Positions 8,106 to 17,869 are shown, counted from the stretch's first letter. The stretch: DNA of 64,000 nucleotides from Parapedobacter sp964498395 (GCA_964498395.1 CAZCHE010000003.1:434001-498000), one strand, 5' to 3'. Translations and numbers: made by a program. Notes: generated from the letters alone by a model not told the origin.

Positions 8106-9848
8106 ATGCATAGAACACATACTTGCGGAGAACTAACCCTCTCCGATCTGGGCAAAACGGTGGTATTGAGTGGTTGGGTACAGAAATCGCGCGATTTAGG
8201 CGGAATGACATTTATCGATATCCGTGATCGATATGGTGTAACCCAGCTCGCCTTTAATGCCGACGATGACGAAGCATTGCGCAGCAAGGCCCGTGAACTA
8301 GGCAGGGAATTTGTGATCAAAGCGACCGGAACCGTTATCGAGCGCGAAAGCAAGAACTCAAAAATCTCAACCGGCGACATCGAAATAAGGGTTGCCTCGT
8401 TGGAAATCCTGAACACATCGAAGCTACCTCCCTTTACCATTACAGACGACACCGATGGTGGCGATGACCTGCGGATGAAGTACCGCTACCTTGATCTCCG
8501 ACGCGCCCCGGTTCGCAACAATTTGATCTTGCGGCACAAACTTGCACAGGAAACCCGCAAATACCTGGACGAACAAAACTTCTTGGAAGTCGAAACCCCT
8601 GTGCTGATCAAATCTACCCCCGAAGGGGCGCGTGATTTTGTGGTGCCCAGCCGGATGAATCCCGGTGAATTCTATGCATTACCGCAATCGCCGCAGACGT
8701 TTAAACAATTGCTGATGGTGTCTGGTTTTGACCGGTATTTTCAGATCGTCAAATGTTTCCGTGACGAGGATTTACGGGCTGATCGCCAACCCGAATTCAC
8801 ACAGGTGGATTGCGAAATGGCCTTTGTCGAGCAAGAAGACATCCTCCATCTCTTTGAGGGATTGATTAAACATCTTTTCAAAACGGTAAAAGGCATCGAC
8901 CTAGGGGCTGTGCCGCGCATGGCCTATTCCGATGCAATGCGCCTGTATGGATCCGACAAACCCGATATCCGGTTTGACATGCAATTTGTGGAGCTCAACT
9001 CTGTCTTGAAAGGGTTTGGATTCCCGGTATTTGACCAAGCCGAGATCGTGGTAGGCATCAAGGCCGAGGGCTGCGCGTCGTACACTCGAAAACAATTGGA
9101 CGCCTTGACGGATTTTGTCAAGCGGCCGCAAATCGGTGCCACAGGACTGGTATACCTACGTTATAACGAAGATGGCTCCCTGAAATCATCTGTCGACAAA
9201 TTCTACGGCACCGAACAGCTCGAACAATGGGCCAAAGCCTTTGATGCCAAACCGGGCGACCTGTTATTGGTCATGGCCGGTGAAACCCATAAAACCAGAA
9301 AGCAATTGAACGAGCTCCGATTGGAGGTAGCGTCCCAGTTGGGCCTACGTGATAAAAACACGTTTGCACCGCTGTGGGTGATTGACTTTCCCTTGTTGGA
9401 ATGGGATGAAGAAAGCCAACGCTACCATGCCATGCACCATCCATTTACTTCTCCGAAGACCGAAGATATTCGGCTATTGGATAGTGACCCCGGAAGCGTA
9501 CGCGCTAATGCGTATGATTTGGTCATCAACGGATCGGAAATCGGCGGTGGCTCCATCCGGATACACGATCGGGCATTGCAGTCCTTGATGTTCAAACACC
9601 TGGGGTTCACTCCCGAAGAGGCACAAAAGCAATTCGGCTTCTTGCTCGAAGCCTTCACCTACGGCGCACCTCCCCACGGGGGAATTGCCTTTGGCTTTGA
9701 TCGACTGGTATCCATCTTTGCAGGCCTGGATAGTATACGGGATGTCATCGCATTCCCCAAAAACAATTCGGGTAGAGATGTGATGATTGATTCTCCGGCA
9801 TCCATTTCCGGCGAACAATTGGCGGAATTGGGTATTGCTGTAAAGTAG
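8106..9848 (+). CDS. aspS: Aspartyl-tRNA synthetase
   Basis: Class IIb synthetase charging tRNA-Asp. Seen: N-terminal OB-fold anticodon-binding domain (MHRTHTCGELTLSDLGKTV), class II motif 1 region (FLEVETPVL), motif 2 (CFRDEDLRADRQPEFTQ) and motif 3 (GIAFGFDRLVSI), plus the bacterial-type insertion (GAD) domain between motifs 2 and 3. 580 residues is the normal bacterial length. The open frame begins at 8082, but ATG at 8106 gives the family start MHRTHTC and leaves a sensible leader after the -7 element. Confidence 0.97.
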   Translation: MHRTHTCGELTLSDLGKTVVLSGWVQKSRDLGGMTFIDIRDRYGVTQLAFNADDDEALRSKARELGREFVIKATGTVIERESKNSKISTGDIEIRVASLEILNTSKLPPFTITDDTDGGDDLRMKYRYLDLRRAPVRNNLILRHKLAQETRKYLDEQNFLEVETPVLIKSTPEGARDFVVPSRMNPGEFYALPQSPQTFKQLLMVSGFDRYFQIVKCFRDEDLRADRQPEFTQVDCEMAFVEQEDILHLFEGLIKHLFKTVKGIDLGAVPRMAYSDAMRLYGSDKPDIRFDMQFVELNSVLKGFGFPVFDQAEIVVGIKAEGCASYTRKQLDALTDFVKRPQIGATGLVYLRYNEDGSLKSSVDKFYGTEQLEQWAKAFDAKPGDLLLVMAGETHKTRKQLNELRLEVASQLGLRDKNTFAPLWVIDFPLLEWDEESQRYHAMHHPFTSPKTEDIRLLDSDPGSVRANAYDLVINGSEIGGGSIRIHDRALQSLMFKHLGFTPEEAQKQFGFLLEAFTYGAPPHGGIAFGFDRLVSIFAGLDSIRDVIAFPKNNSGRDVMIDSPASISGEQLAELGIAVK

Positions 9849-9919
9849 GGAACGCTTGATTTTCACTACAACAGTTTGCCTGTTTCTGCGTTATAGTTGA
9901 TAACAATCCGATATTGCGT

Positions 9920-11308
9920 ATGCCGTCTACACCAGCGTCCACTTTTCTGAAAGACAGCGCCACCAAAGCGTTTGAACCCCGGCATAGGCAGATCATCAAC
10001 TACAATATCGACAAATACGACGCAGCGGTCCAGAACGGACTTGCTGCGTTCCAACACCTCGAAAATGCGAAACGCAAGGCGCACATCATCAAATGGCGGA
10101 TGATGGAAAACCTTGATAAACTATTGCCTGAGTTTGAATCCAATTTCCTTAAAAAGGGTGGCAAGGTCATTTGGGCAAACGATGCCGAGGAAGCCCGCCA
10201 GGAAATCTGGAAAATCATGGAACGTGCGGAGGCCAAAACCGTGGTCAAGTCCAAATCCATGACCACCGAGGAGATTGAGCTCAATGCTTTCCTGGAAAAA
10301 AAAGGGGTGGCCACCGTGGAGACCGACCTCGGGGAGTATATCGTGCAACTGCTCGGGCAAAAGCCCTACCACATTGTCACGCCGGCCATGCACCTCAGCC
10401 TCGAAGACATTGCGAAGCTTTTCCATGAACACTTCGGCACTGCATTGGACGCCACGGCACAAGAACTGACCCTGAAAGCCCGGGAACTGCTGCGCCAGCA
10501 GTATACCTCGGCCGAGGTAGGTATTACTGGGGGTAATTTCCTCATCGCCGATACGGGTAGCGTAGCCATCACTGAAAACGAAGGCAATGCGCGGCTCAGC
10601 ACCACGTTTCCCGATATCCATATCGCCATCGTCGGCATCGAAAAAATCATTCCATCGCTCGCTGACCTCGATCTATTTTGGCCTTTATTGGCTACGCATG
10701 GTACGGGTCAACGCCTTACCGTGTACAATAGCATCTTCAGCGGACCACGGCAAGAACATGAAACTGACGGCCCCAAAGAAATGTATGTGGTGCTGTTGGA
10801 TAACGGTCGCACAGATTTATTGGCCCAAAAAGAACAACGGCAAGGACTATACTGCATTCGCTGCGGTGCCTGCCTCAATGGCTGCCCTATTTACAAAAAC
10901 ATCGGTGGCCATACCTATAACACGACCTACAGTGGCCCCATCGGGTCGCTCATTACCCCCCACCTGCAGGGCATGGAAGACTTCAAGCACCTGAGTTATG
11001 CCTCTAGCCTATGCGGCAAGTGCACAGAGGTGTGCCCCGTGAAGATCGATATCCACAATATGTTGCTGCTCAATCGGCGTGACGCCGTAGCCGCCAACAT
11101 GGTTTCCAAAACAGAGAAACTGGCATGGAAAGGCTTTACATTCGCCATGACGAAACGCAAGATCGTCGATTTCTTCGGAGGGAAATTCAAGAACTTCTTG
11201 CTGCGCCGTTTTTTTCGCAGTGCCTGGGGAAACCACCGAAACTTGCCAACTATCGCACCGAAGTCATTTAGCCAACAGTGGAAAGAACAAGGGGATTCAA
11301 GAAGCTGA
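9920..11308 (+). CDS. LUD-domain iron-sulfur protein, LutB type
   Basis: Resembles LutB/YkgF, the [4Fe-4S] subunit of the LutABC L-lactate oxidation complex. Seen: LUD domain (about residues 60-300, with VVKSKSMTTEEI and ITGGNFLIADTGSV), then two ferredoxin-like clusters near the C-terminus, CIRCGACLNGCPIY and CGKCTEVCPVKI, giving ligands for two 4Fe-4S centres. The open frame begins with TTG at 9914; ATG at 9920 chosen. lutA and lutC are not adjacent in this window, so the partners must be elsewhere or follow a different arrangement. Cytoplasmic redox role inferred. Confidence 0.88.
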   Translation: MPSTPASTFLKDSATKAFEPRHRQIINYNIDKYDAAVQNGLAAFQHLENAKRKAHIIKWRMMENLDKLLPEFESNFLKKGGKVIWANDAEEARQEIWKIMERAEAKTVVKSKSMTTEEIELNAFLEKKGVATVETDLGEYIVQLLGQKPYHIVTPAMHLSLEDIAKLFHEHFGTALDATAQELTLKARELLRQQYTSAEVGITGGNFLIADTGSVAITENEGNARLSTTFPDIHIAIVGIEKIIPSLADLDLFWPLLATHGTGQRLTVYNSIFSGPRQEHETDGPKEMYVVLLDNGRTDLLAQKEQRQGLYCIRCGACLNGCPIYKNIGGHTYNTTYSGPIGSLITPHLQGMEDFKHLSYASSLCGKCTEVCPVKIDIHNMLLLNRRDAVAANMVSKTEKLAWKGFTFAMTKRKIVDFFGGKFKNFLLRRFFRSAWGNHRNLPTIAPKSFSQQWKEQGDSRS

Positions 11309-11505
11309 AAAGCTATTCATTATGGAGATTCGCCCATTTGTTGATTTCGTTGTTCGTTGACCTGCAAGTTTACTAACCGCTAAATCAGCATACAGTTAAG
11401 TGTGCACATCAAATTTTTATTTATTTTTTTGGGTTACCTTTTTTGCCCCTCCGTATTAACGTTTAAGTAAACAACGTTTGTTTTAACCAAAAAAGGAAAT
11501 TAACA

Positions 11506-11712
11506 ATGAAAAATGCATTTAAATTCGGCTTCTTAGGTTTAGCTGTTTCTGTAGCAGTTGCTGCTTGTAACTCTGCTACTTCTGAAGGTGAAGAGTCTAC
11601 TGCTGATTCTTTGGCAACTGAAATCGAAGCTCAAATCGAAGCTACTACTGATTCTATCGATTCTATCGGTGAAGAAGTACTTGATTCACTTGACTCGTTG
11701 ACTAACGAATAA
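11506..11712 (+). CDS. Small acidic lipoprotein, probably abundant
   Basis: A 68-residue protein: lipoprotein signal ending in VAVAAC (Cys about 21), then a low-complexity acidic tail built from Asp, Ser, Glu, Thr, Ile and Leu with no aromatics, likely helical. Codon choice differs sharply from neighbours: almost all Ala, Ser, Thr, Val and Gly codons end in T or A, the pattern of very highly expressed genes. It has a strong terminator 25 bases after the stop. No family recognised; an Lpp-like or envelope spacer role is only speculation. Confidence 0.8.
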   Translation: MKNAFKFGFLGLAVSVAVAACNSATSEGEESTADSLATEIEAQIEATTDSIDSIGEEVLDSLDSLTNE

Positions 11713-11736
11713 TTCGAGCAGAATTAAAAAAAGCCG

Positions 11737-11772
11737 AAAAAAAACGTCGACCAATCGGTCGACGTTTTTTTT
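11737..11772. terminator. Strong bidirectional intrinsic terminator
   Basis: Perfect stem CGTCGACC/GGTCGACG with loop AATC, flanked by eight A on the left and eight T on the right. It serves the small lipoprotein gene on the plus strand and the response regulator gene on the minus strand, which converge here. Confidence 0.93.
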
Positions 11773-11777
11773 ATACC

Positions 11778-12482
11778 TTACTCATCCACCATCAACTTGT
11801 ACCCCACACCCCTCACATTGACGATTTCAATAGCACCGTCTTGTTTAAGGTACTTCCGCAATTTCGTGATAAACACATCCATGCTACGGGCATTGAAAAA
11901 GCTATCCTCACCCCAGAGGTAATCCAACGCTACTTTCCGGTCAAGCACTTGGTTCTTATTTTCAATCAGCATCTGCAGCAACGCTGATTCGCGAAACGAT
12001 AACTTAATCGTTTGATTGTCGATACTCAACTCCTGCAGGGCATTATTAAACGTATAGTTCCCAATAGCGAATGGCGTTTTGGGGGGAGCTGCCCGCCGCC
12101 TTGGCGCCCTATTCAATAGTGCATTCATCCGTACGATCAGTTCCTCCATGCTAAAAGGTTTCTTCAGGTAATCATTCCCTCCCAATTCAAACCCCTTCAC
12201 CACATCTTCGGTCAATGATTTTGCGGTAAGGAAGATGATCGGCACGTGTTCATCCACCTTCCGGATGTCTTCGGTAAGTGAAAACCCATCTTTAGTAGGC
12301 ATCATCACGTCGAAGATACAGATGGCCGGATTAAATACACGGAATGCTGAATACGCCTTGAGCCCATCCTGTACCCACATCACCTCGAAATCCCTCGACT
12401 CCAGGCTCTCCTTGACAATTTTGCCCAAGAAAGGCTCATCTTCCGCCAATAACACCTTCAACCGTTCATCCTTGCGTATCAT
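11778..12482 (-). CDS. OmpR/PhoB-family response regulator
   Basis: Two-domain transcription factor of 234 residues. Receiver domain about 1-120 with acidic pair ED, phosphoacceptor Asp in AICIFDVMMP (about 58), Thr in FLTAKS and Lys in YLKKPF. C-terminal winged-helix domain about 130-232 with LSFRESALLQML and the wing VNVRGVGYKL. Its ATG overlaps the kinase stop by four bases, so both are co-translated. The tandem 10-bp TTAACA array beyond the kinase gene is the obvious candidate binding site, since OmpR-type dimers bind direct repeats about one helical turn apart. Confidence 0.95.
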   Translation of the reverse strand: MIRKDERLKVLLAEDEPFLGKIVKESLESRDFEVMWVQDGLKAYSAFRVFNPAICIFDVMMPTKDGFSLTEDIRKVDEHVPIIFLTAKSLTEDVVKGFELGGNDYLKKPFSMEELIVRMNALLNRAPRRRAAPPKTPFAIGNYTFNNALQELSIDNQTIKLSFRESALLQMLIENKNQVLDRKVALDYLWGEDSFFNARSMDVFITKLRKYLKQDGAIEIVNVRGVGYKLMVDE

Positions 12483-14032
12483 ACATGAGCTTTATTTAGG
12501 TGGTGTGGGTTCACCGGCAGGGTAATGGAAAACGTACTCCCCTCCCCGACCGTGCTTTTTACCCCAATGGTGCCCTGGTGTTTCTTAACAATCGTGGCCA
12601 CATATCCCAGCCCCAAACCAAAGCCCTTCGCGTTATGGATATTTCCCGTAGGCACCCGAAAGAAGTTTTCAAATACCCGTTCCCGATAGGCCGCTGGGAT
12701 ACCGATTCCGTTGTCACGCACGGCTAAATGAACTGTATTGTTATCATTGTCTACTCGATATGACACCTCAATATCGGGCACTTTATCGGCATATTTCAGG
12801 CTGTTATCCACCAGGTTATACACCACATTGGAGAAATGGTCGCGGTCAATGACGGCTTCTACTTTTTCTCCACTGCCCTGAATCGTGATTTCTGCTGCTT
12901 TCTTTTCCAATTGGGGCTTCATATTTTCCACTACATCGCTAATCAGTTTTCCGATATCGGTCTTTTGTAATGATAATTTGATGTCCAACTGTTCGAATGC
13001 CGCCATTTTCAACACCTTTTCGACCATCACCGAAATGCGTTTTAACTCGTGCTGGCAAATATCGAGGTATTCCTTTGCTTGTTCGGGTTTGTTCATGACA
13101 TCAAAATGCTTCATGGCTTCAACGGCCAATGACACCGTCGCGATAGGCGTCTTGAATTCATGGGTCATGTTATTGATGAAATCATTTTTGATGTCCGATA
13201 ATCGCTTCTGCCGAAAGATGGTGCGGAGCATATAGGTAAATGCCCATACGGTGACGCCCATGATGGCCACGGAGGCTAAAAGCACCCACAACATATTCCG
13301 CAGGATATACACCATATCATTATCGATGGCCAATGTCAACATATACGGTTGAGATAAACCGATCTTGATGCCCTCCATTCGCTCCGCCGTCTTGGCAAAC
13401 AGCGTACTGTCTGAAACATACGTATCACCAAGCCCATTAAAATTGCTCAGCTCAAATGCGAAATCGGCACCGATGCCCACCGAACGCAACAAGGAATCGA
13501 TTTCATTGGTCAGCGGTTGGCTAAGGGCCACAAATGTTGGTTTTTGGTACGTGTGTGATTGGTCAAAGGTGAGTGTTTGCCCTGTCCTATTCGCATGAAT
13601 GAGTTTAACGGAATCTACCGCATGGTGCCTGATCGAGAGGATACTATCTAGCGCAGCGTCATGGTCAGCAGCATAAGTGGTGTCAGCATACGATACGAAA
13701 AGTGCAGTTCCCCGGATTTTTCGCCGGGCTTCAGATGCGTCTTCAGATGGCTGGAGCTGGGGCATTCGACGATTAAGCATCAACATATCAACCATGTTTG
13801 ACAGCCGCTCTTTCTGATCCTGGCCCATGCTATCGGCAAAAAAACCCATGCGTTCCATATCAGCCAACGCATGGTTACGCTCCATGTGCTTCAATACTTC
13901 CGTCACTTCTTTCTCAAACTGTTGTGCCGAAAGTTGGTAGGAATTATATAACCAATAGCCTTGGAACAGGAATATCCCCGCCAACGAGCAGGCAACAATG
14001 ACAATGATAAACCGTATCCGCTTCGACATCAT
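12479..14032 (-). CDS. Membrane sensor histidine kinase
   Basis: Partner kinase of the adjacent OmpR-type regulator. Seen in its 517 residues: membrane segment 1 at about 7-26, an extracytoplasmic sensor region of about 215 residues, membrane segment 2 at about 245-268 (LWVLLASVAIMGVTVWAFTY), HisKA with THEFKTPIATV (phospho-His), N-box YNLVDNSLKYA, G1 box DNGIGIP and G2 box GFGLGLGY. The sensor region is not a recognised domain and is rich in Met and Asp around residues 50-90 (several methionines in MERMGFFADSMG and MVDMLMLNRRM). Ligand unknown. Divergent from the GLPGLI gene. Confidence 0.95.
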   Translation of the reverse strand: MMSKRIRFIIVIVACSLAGIFLFQGYWLYNSYQLSAQQFEKEVTEVLKHMERNHALADMERMGFFADSMGQDQKERLSNMVDMLMLNRRMPQLQPSEDASEARRKIRGTALFVSYADTTYAADHDAALDSILSIRHHAVDSVKLIHANRTGQTLTFDQSHTYQKPTFVALSQPLTNEIDSLLRSVGIGADFAFELSNFNGLGDTYVSDSTLFAKTAERMEGIKIGLSQPYMLTLAIDNDMVYILRNMLWVLLASVAIMGVTVWAFTYMLRTIFRQKRLSDIKNDFINNMTHEFKTPIATVSLAVEAMKHFDVMNKPEQAKEYLDICQHELKRISVMVEKVLKMAAFEQLDIKLSLQKTDIGKLISDVVENMKPQLEKKAAEITIQGSGEKVEAVIDRDHFSNVVYNLVDNSLKYADKVPDIEVSYRVDNDNNTVHLAVRDNGIGIPAAYRERVFENFFRVPTGNIHNAKGFGLGLGYVATIVKKHQGTIGVKSTVGEGSTFSITLPVNPHHLNKAHV

Positions 14033-14082
14033 ATCACAAAGCTATGAAACCTCTTAGGTTTTGGAAACTCTTGCGAGCCAAA

Positions 14083-14147
14083 ATAACACCCGTTAACACT
14101 TGTTAACAGTATTTAACACTGATGGCCGACATTAACACTGATTAACA
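14083..14147. promoter_or_regulatory. Phased array of TTAACA direct repeats (probable response-regulator operator)
   Basis: Five exact TTAACA hexamers start at 14093, 14103, 14113, 14132 and 14142, with a sixth imperfect copy (ATAACA) at 14083. Spacing is 10 bases within the left block (four units) and within the right pair; the two blocks are 19 bases apart. All copies face the same way, toward the GLPGLI gene. Helical phasing and position between a two-component pair and divergent envelope genes point to cooperative OmpR-type binding. Binding itself is inferred. Confidence 0.8.
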
Positions 14148-14179
14148 TAAAAAATGCGAGGTTTCTTATGCACCGAGCC

Positions 14180-14187
14180 TACTTTTG
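14180..14187 (+). promoter_or_regulatory. -7 promoter element before the GLPGLI gene, lacking a -33 element
   Basis: TACTTTTG is a perfect TAnnTTTG. No TTTG or TTG occurs at the expected distance of about 19-21 bases upstream. The TTAACA array ends 33 bases upstream, so this promoter may depend on activation by the adjacent regulator. Confidence 0.65.
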
Positions 14188-14219
14188 CTCCATCATTTAG
14201 TCATTAAAACTCAATTATT

Positions 14220-15128
14220 ATGAATACGCAAACCGTTAAACTTATCGCCACATTAATCACCAGTGCTATCGTATGCAGCAGTATGGTGGGCCAGGCACAG
14301 GAACTTGATGCAGCATTAGCTCACATCAAGTACGAATTGACCCACATCGATGACACCAATTTCCGCGATCAACCCCGCAAGGAGGAAATGATGGTATATA
14401 TCGGCCGCCATTCCAGCATGTATAGCAGCTACTCGCGCGCATTGTTGCTGGAAGAAATGAAAAAACAAATGCCTCAAAACAGAAATGTCGATGGGCCAAT
14501 GACCGGTTCTTCATTTTTCATCAACTCACCCAATATCACCAATGAAACGTTGTACCTTTTTCCCCAGGAAAACAAGGCGTTTATCACCAACCGCCTTGGC
14601 GTCAGCAATTACATTATCCCACAGGACTATCCGCAAATCGATTGGCAAATAGACGAGGAAACCAAGGAAATCGGCGGTTACCCTTGTCAAAAGGCGATTG
14701 GTTCTTTCGCTGGCCGACACTATACCGCATGGTTTACCACCGAATTGCCTTTCTCCTATGGCCCATGGAAACTGAATGGCTTGCCCGGTTTAATCCTAGC
14801 GGCTGAAGACAGCACGAGGGAAGTGGTTTTCAATTACGCGGGTTTTGACAAGCAGGAAGGCGTCGCCATCGAAATAGCGTTACCTACGGAAGCGGTGACC
14901 ACAACAGCCAAGGAATTTGCGAAGGCTAAAGCTGCTTTCGATAAAAACCCCATGGCTAACACCATGCGTAACATGCCTTCCGGCGCGAACGTGGAACGTA
15001 AAATTGTCTTTAAAGATCAGTCCGGACGTGAACTGACACCAGAGGAGTTCAACGCCATGCGTGAAATGGGCATCAAAGAGGGCAAGATAAAGCAACCAAA
15101 CAACCCATTGGAACTGGAGGGCAAGTAA
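14220..15128 (+). CDS. GLPGLI family secreted protein
   Basis: A 302-residue exported protein: signal peptide about 1-27 (ending VGQAQ), then the Bacteroidota GLPGLI fold. The family name motif is present as NGLPGLILAAED at about residues 188-199, preceded by the usual AWFTTELPFSYGPWKL and CQKA signature. Function of the family is unknown; these genes commonly pair with a carboxypeptidase-regulatory/TonB-like outer-membrane protein, as here. The C-terminal 60 residues are charged with Met/Asn-rich stretches. Likely controlled by the upstream two-component system through the TTAACA array. Confidence 0.92.
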   Translation: MNTQTVKLIATLITSAIVCSSMVGQAQELDAALAHIKYELTHIDDTNFRDQPRKEEMMVYIGRHSSMYSSYSRALLLEEMKKQMPQNRNVDGPMTGSSFFINSPNITNETLYLFPQENKAFITNRLGVSNYIIPQDYPQIDWQIDEETKEIGGYPCQKAIGSFAGRHYTAWFTTELPFSYGPWKLNGLPGLILAAEDSTREVVFNYAGFDKQEGVAIEIALPTEAVTTTAKEFAKAKAAFDKNPMANTMRNMPSGANVERKIVFKDQSGRELTPEEFNAMREMGIKEGKIKQPNNPLELEGK

Positions 15129-15183
15129 GCGGTTGGTTACTGGTGAAAAAAAACAAACAGCGTAACATATGAATGATCGCACG

Positions 15184-17862
15184 ATGAAGGCTGTATCCTT
15201 ATGCATATTCCTAATGATGTGGTTTATTGCCGCCTTCTCCCAGAGCCGGCAAATCCAAGGCTCCCTGAAAACAACGGACGGCCAGCCCGTGCCTCATGCC
15301 AGTGTGATGCTCAAAAACCAACAGCAACGCGTACTTGCTTTTAAATCAAGCGAAAGCAATGGCGCCTTTACCCTGCTTGTGCCAGATACTGCCCTTACGG
15401 CTGACTTGTATATCGAAATCAATCACCTTGGTTACAAAAAAATAGCATTGCCTCTTTCGGAAGGTAAAAGTCATTATGATATCCTCTTGGAACAACAGGC
15501 TATCGACCTGGCCGAAGTAGAGGTCAAGAGCCGCCCGGTCATCAGTTCGAGGGGTGACACACTAAGTTATGACGTAAGCTCATTTGCCAAGTCAGAAGAC
15601 CGAACCATTGGCGATGTACTGCGACGGATGCCGGGCATCGAAGTGGAGGAAAGCGGCCAAATCAAATACAATGGCCAAGCGATATCGAACTTCTATGTCG
15701 ATGGTGATGACTTGCTTGATGATAAATATGCCATCGGCACCAAAACCATCCCCCATGCCATGGTCAAAGACATCGAGGTGATGCAAAATCATCAACCACT
15801 GAATGTATTGCAAAACAAAACACTGAGCGAAAACGTGGCGCTCAATCTCAAAATCAAAGACGAGGCGAAGCTAAAGCTGACGGGGCAGGCAAAGCCGGGT
15901 GGAGGCCTCCCGGGCCAATATGACGGGGAGTTGAACACCATACTGTTCAACAAAAAATATAAAATGCTCAACGTAGGCAAGGCCAATAATGTGGGTACGG
16001 ATTTGGCAACGGATTTCATGGCGTTTAACCAATCAAACCGGATGTCATCGCTGGGCAACACACGCCCCGCCGAACTGCTTTCATCGGGTACCGTGGGTAA
16101 TCCGGCGTTACCAACGAATCGATATTATTTCAATAATTCCGGATCGTTGAATGCCAATAACTTGGTGAACCTCAAAAACGGATTGCAATTGAAAACAAAC
16201 ATTGGATTGTTGCTCGACAATAATGATATGGACTATTACAGTGCCAACGAACTCTACCTGGCCGAAGACACCATCCGTTATAGCGAAATCCAACAAATCG
16301 GGAGAAATCCCTTCAAGGTGGATGTTTCCGTCAACGCCCAGGCAAACCACAACGACTATTATTTCAATAACACACTAAAAATCGGATATTCGGGTGAAAC
16401 AGGCAGCTCCTCCCTCTTCAGTAACGATATCGACATGCGGCAACAACTCCGTAGCCGGGTACGCGATTTCTCCAATAGTTTGGACTATATACCGGCCCTA
16501 CCCAACCGAAACATCCTGAGCGTCAACTGGTACCTCAACCACTTTAACCAGCCACAAACGCTCGGCATACAACCCGGTATCAATGCAGATGTGCTGAACG
16601 ATGGCCAACCGTTTGAGCATGCTTACCAATATACCGAAACGCCCACTTGGTTCAACACCCTATCATTGGGTTACCGGCTTCCCAACGGGTTAATCAAACA
16701 GCATTACCGCGTCACCATGCTCAACGAATGGCAACAACTCCAATCCAAGCTACTCCTTACACAACCTTCCGGTGAGCAGACGCCCTACGCCGGGAGTGCG
16801 GACAATCAACTCGACTGGCAACGGCACAATGTACAGGGGAGTGCTACATATGAACTGAAACACGGTAAATGGGAGACACTGCTCACATTAACACTTACCG
16901 CACAACGCATCGCCTACACCGATCCCAGTTTTGACCTCGATGAGCAAAAAAATCGGCTACTATTCAATCCGTTCTTCCGTGCAAAATACATGACGAATGC
17001 CGAAGATTTCCTGTCACTTAATTATGTGTACAGCAATCAGATGGGCAATATCAACGGTGTTTACCGTGGAGCCATCCTGACCAATTATCGTAGTTTGCAT
17101 GCCAATGAGGCTGCATTGGAAGAACGCAGTGCACATCAAGCTGGATTGGGCTACAACTTTCAGCGCAACATCAGCATGTTATTCATGAATGTGGGTGTCA
17201 ACTACATACGGGCCATGGCCAACACCATCGCATCCAATGTCATTACCGACAACATCATGCGCACTGTGCTACTCCCGTATGATAACGACGTGAGCACATG
17301 GAGTGCAAATGCCGGTATCAGCAAATATATTTTTGCGCTTGGTGCCACCGCGAGCATCAAAGGTTCATGGAGTACCACTCGGTTTAATCAATTTCTCAAT
17401 AATGAGTTACTGCCTTACAATAACATCTCATTCACGGTAAATCCGGGTATTGAAGCCCGCTTGTGGAATGCCGTGAGTCTCGCCTATGAGGGAACCGGAA
17501 CATGGATGACCAGCAAGTTGATATCAGGTGAAACCGCCGTACAAATGCCTGACCGGCAAATCCAACGGTTCGACCAATCGGTCAGCCTTCTCTATTCACC
17601 GTTCCGAAATACGTTCCTACGCCTAAGCGGACGCCACCAATACGTCAGCCAACAGCAATTGCAAAATATCGACTACTTCTTTATGGATGCCAATATCCGG
17701 TACAAGCTCAATAAATGGAATACGGATGTGGAGCTGAACCTAACGAACCTCGCCAATATCAAAGAATACGAGACGTACAGCTTATCGGCTAACCAGTTTG
17801 GTTATAACCGATACCAACTGCTGGGACGCATGGCCGTACTGAAACTGGCGTTTAATTTCTGA
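15184..17862 (+). CDS. Outer-membrane beta-barrel protein with N-terminal carboxypeptidase-regulatory-like domain
   Basis: About 892 residues. Signal peptide (MKAVSLCIFLMMWFIAAFSQ), then a carboxypeptidase-D regulatory-like beta-sandwich (about 25-110, IQGSLKTTDGQPVPHASVML), a TonB-plug-like region (VLRRMPGIEVEESGQIKYNG, DVMVKDIEVMQNHQPL-type segment) and a long C-terminal barrel of alternating aromatic strands ending in LKLAFNF with terminal Phe. This is the Bacteroidota family of TonB-dependent-receptor relatives that accompany GLPGLI proteins; substrate unknown. An upstream in-frame ATG at 15169 is possible, but 15184 starts the signal peptide cleanly. It follows the GLPGLI gene by 55 bases and is probably in the same operon. 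Confidence 0.9.
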   Translation: MKAVSLCIFLMMWFIAAFSQSRQIQGSLKTTDGQPVPHASVMLKNQQQRVLAFKSSESNGAFTLLVPDTALTADLYIEINHLGYKKIALPLSEGKSHYDILLEQQAIDLAEVEVKSRPVISSRGDTLSYDVSSFAKSEDRTIGDVLRRMPGIEVEESGQIKYNGQAISNFYVDGDDLLDDKYAIGTKTIPHAMVKDIEVMQNHQPLNVLQNKTLSENVALNLKIKDEAKLKLTGQAKPGGGLPGQYDGELNTILFNKKYKMLNVGKANNVGTDLATDFMAFNQSNRMSSLGNTRPAELLSSGTVGNPALPTNRYYFNNSGSLNANNLVNLKNGLQLKTNIGLLLDNNDMDYYSANELYLAEDTIRYSEIQQIGRNPFKVDVSVNAQANHNDYYFNNTLKIGYSGETGSSSLFSNDIDMRQQLRSRVRDFSNSLDYIPALPNRNILSVNWYLNHFNQPQTLGIQPGINADVLNDGQPFEHAYQYTETPTWFNTLSLGYRLPNGLIKQHYRVTMLNEWQQLQSKLLLTQPSGEQTPYAGSADNQLDWQRHNVQGSATYELKHGKWETLLTLTLTAQRIAYTDPSFDLDEQKNRLLFNPFFRAKYMTNAEDFLSLNYVYSNQMGNINGVYRGAILTNYRSLHANEAALEERSAHQAGLGYNFQRNISMLFMNVGVNYIRAMANTIASNVITDNIMRTVLLPYDNDVSTWSANAGISKYIFALGATASIKGSWSTTRFNQFLNNELLPYNNISFTVNPGIEARLWNAVSLAYEGTGTWMTSKLISGETAVQMPDRQIQRFDQSVSLLYSPFRNTFLRLSGRHQYVSQQQLQNIDYFFMDANIRYKLNKWNTDVELNLTNLANIKEYETYSLSANQFGYNRYQLLGRMAVLKLAFNF

Positions 17863-17869
17863 TACCGGT

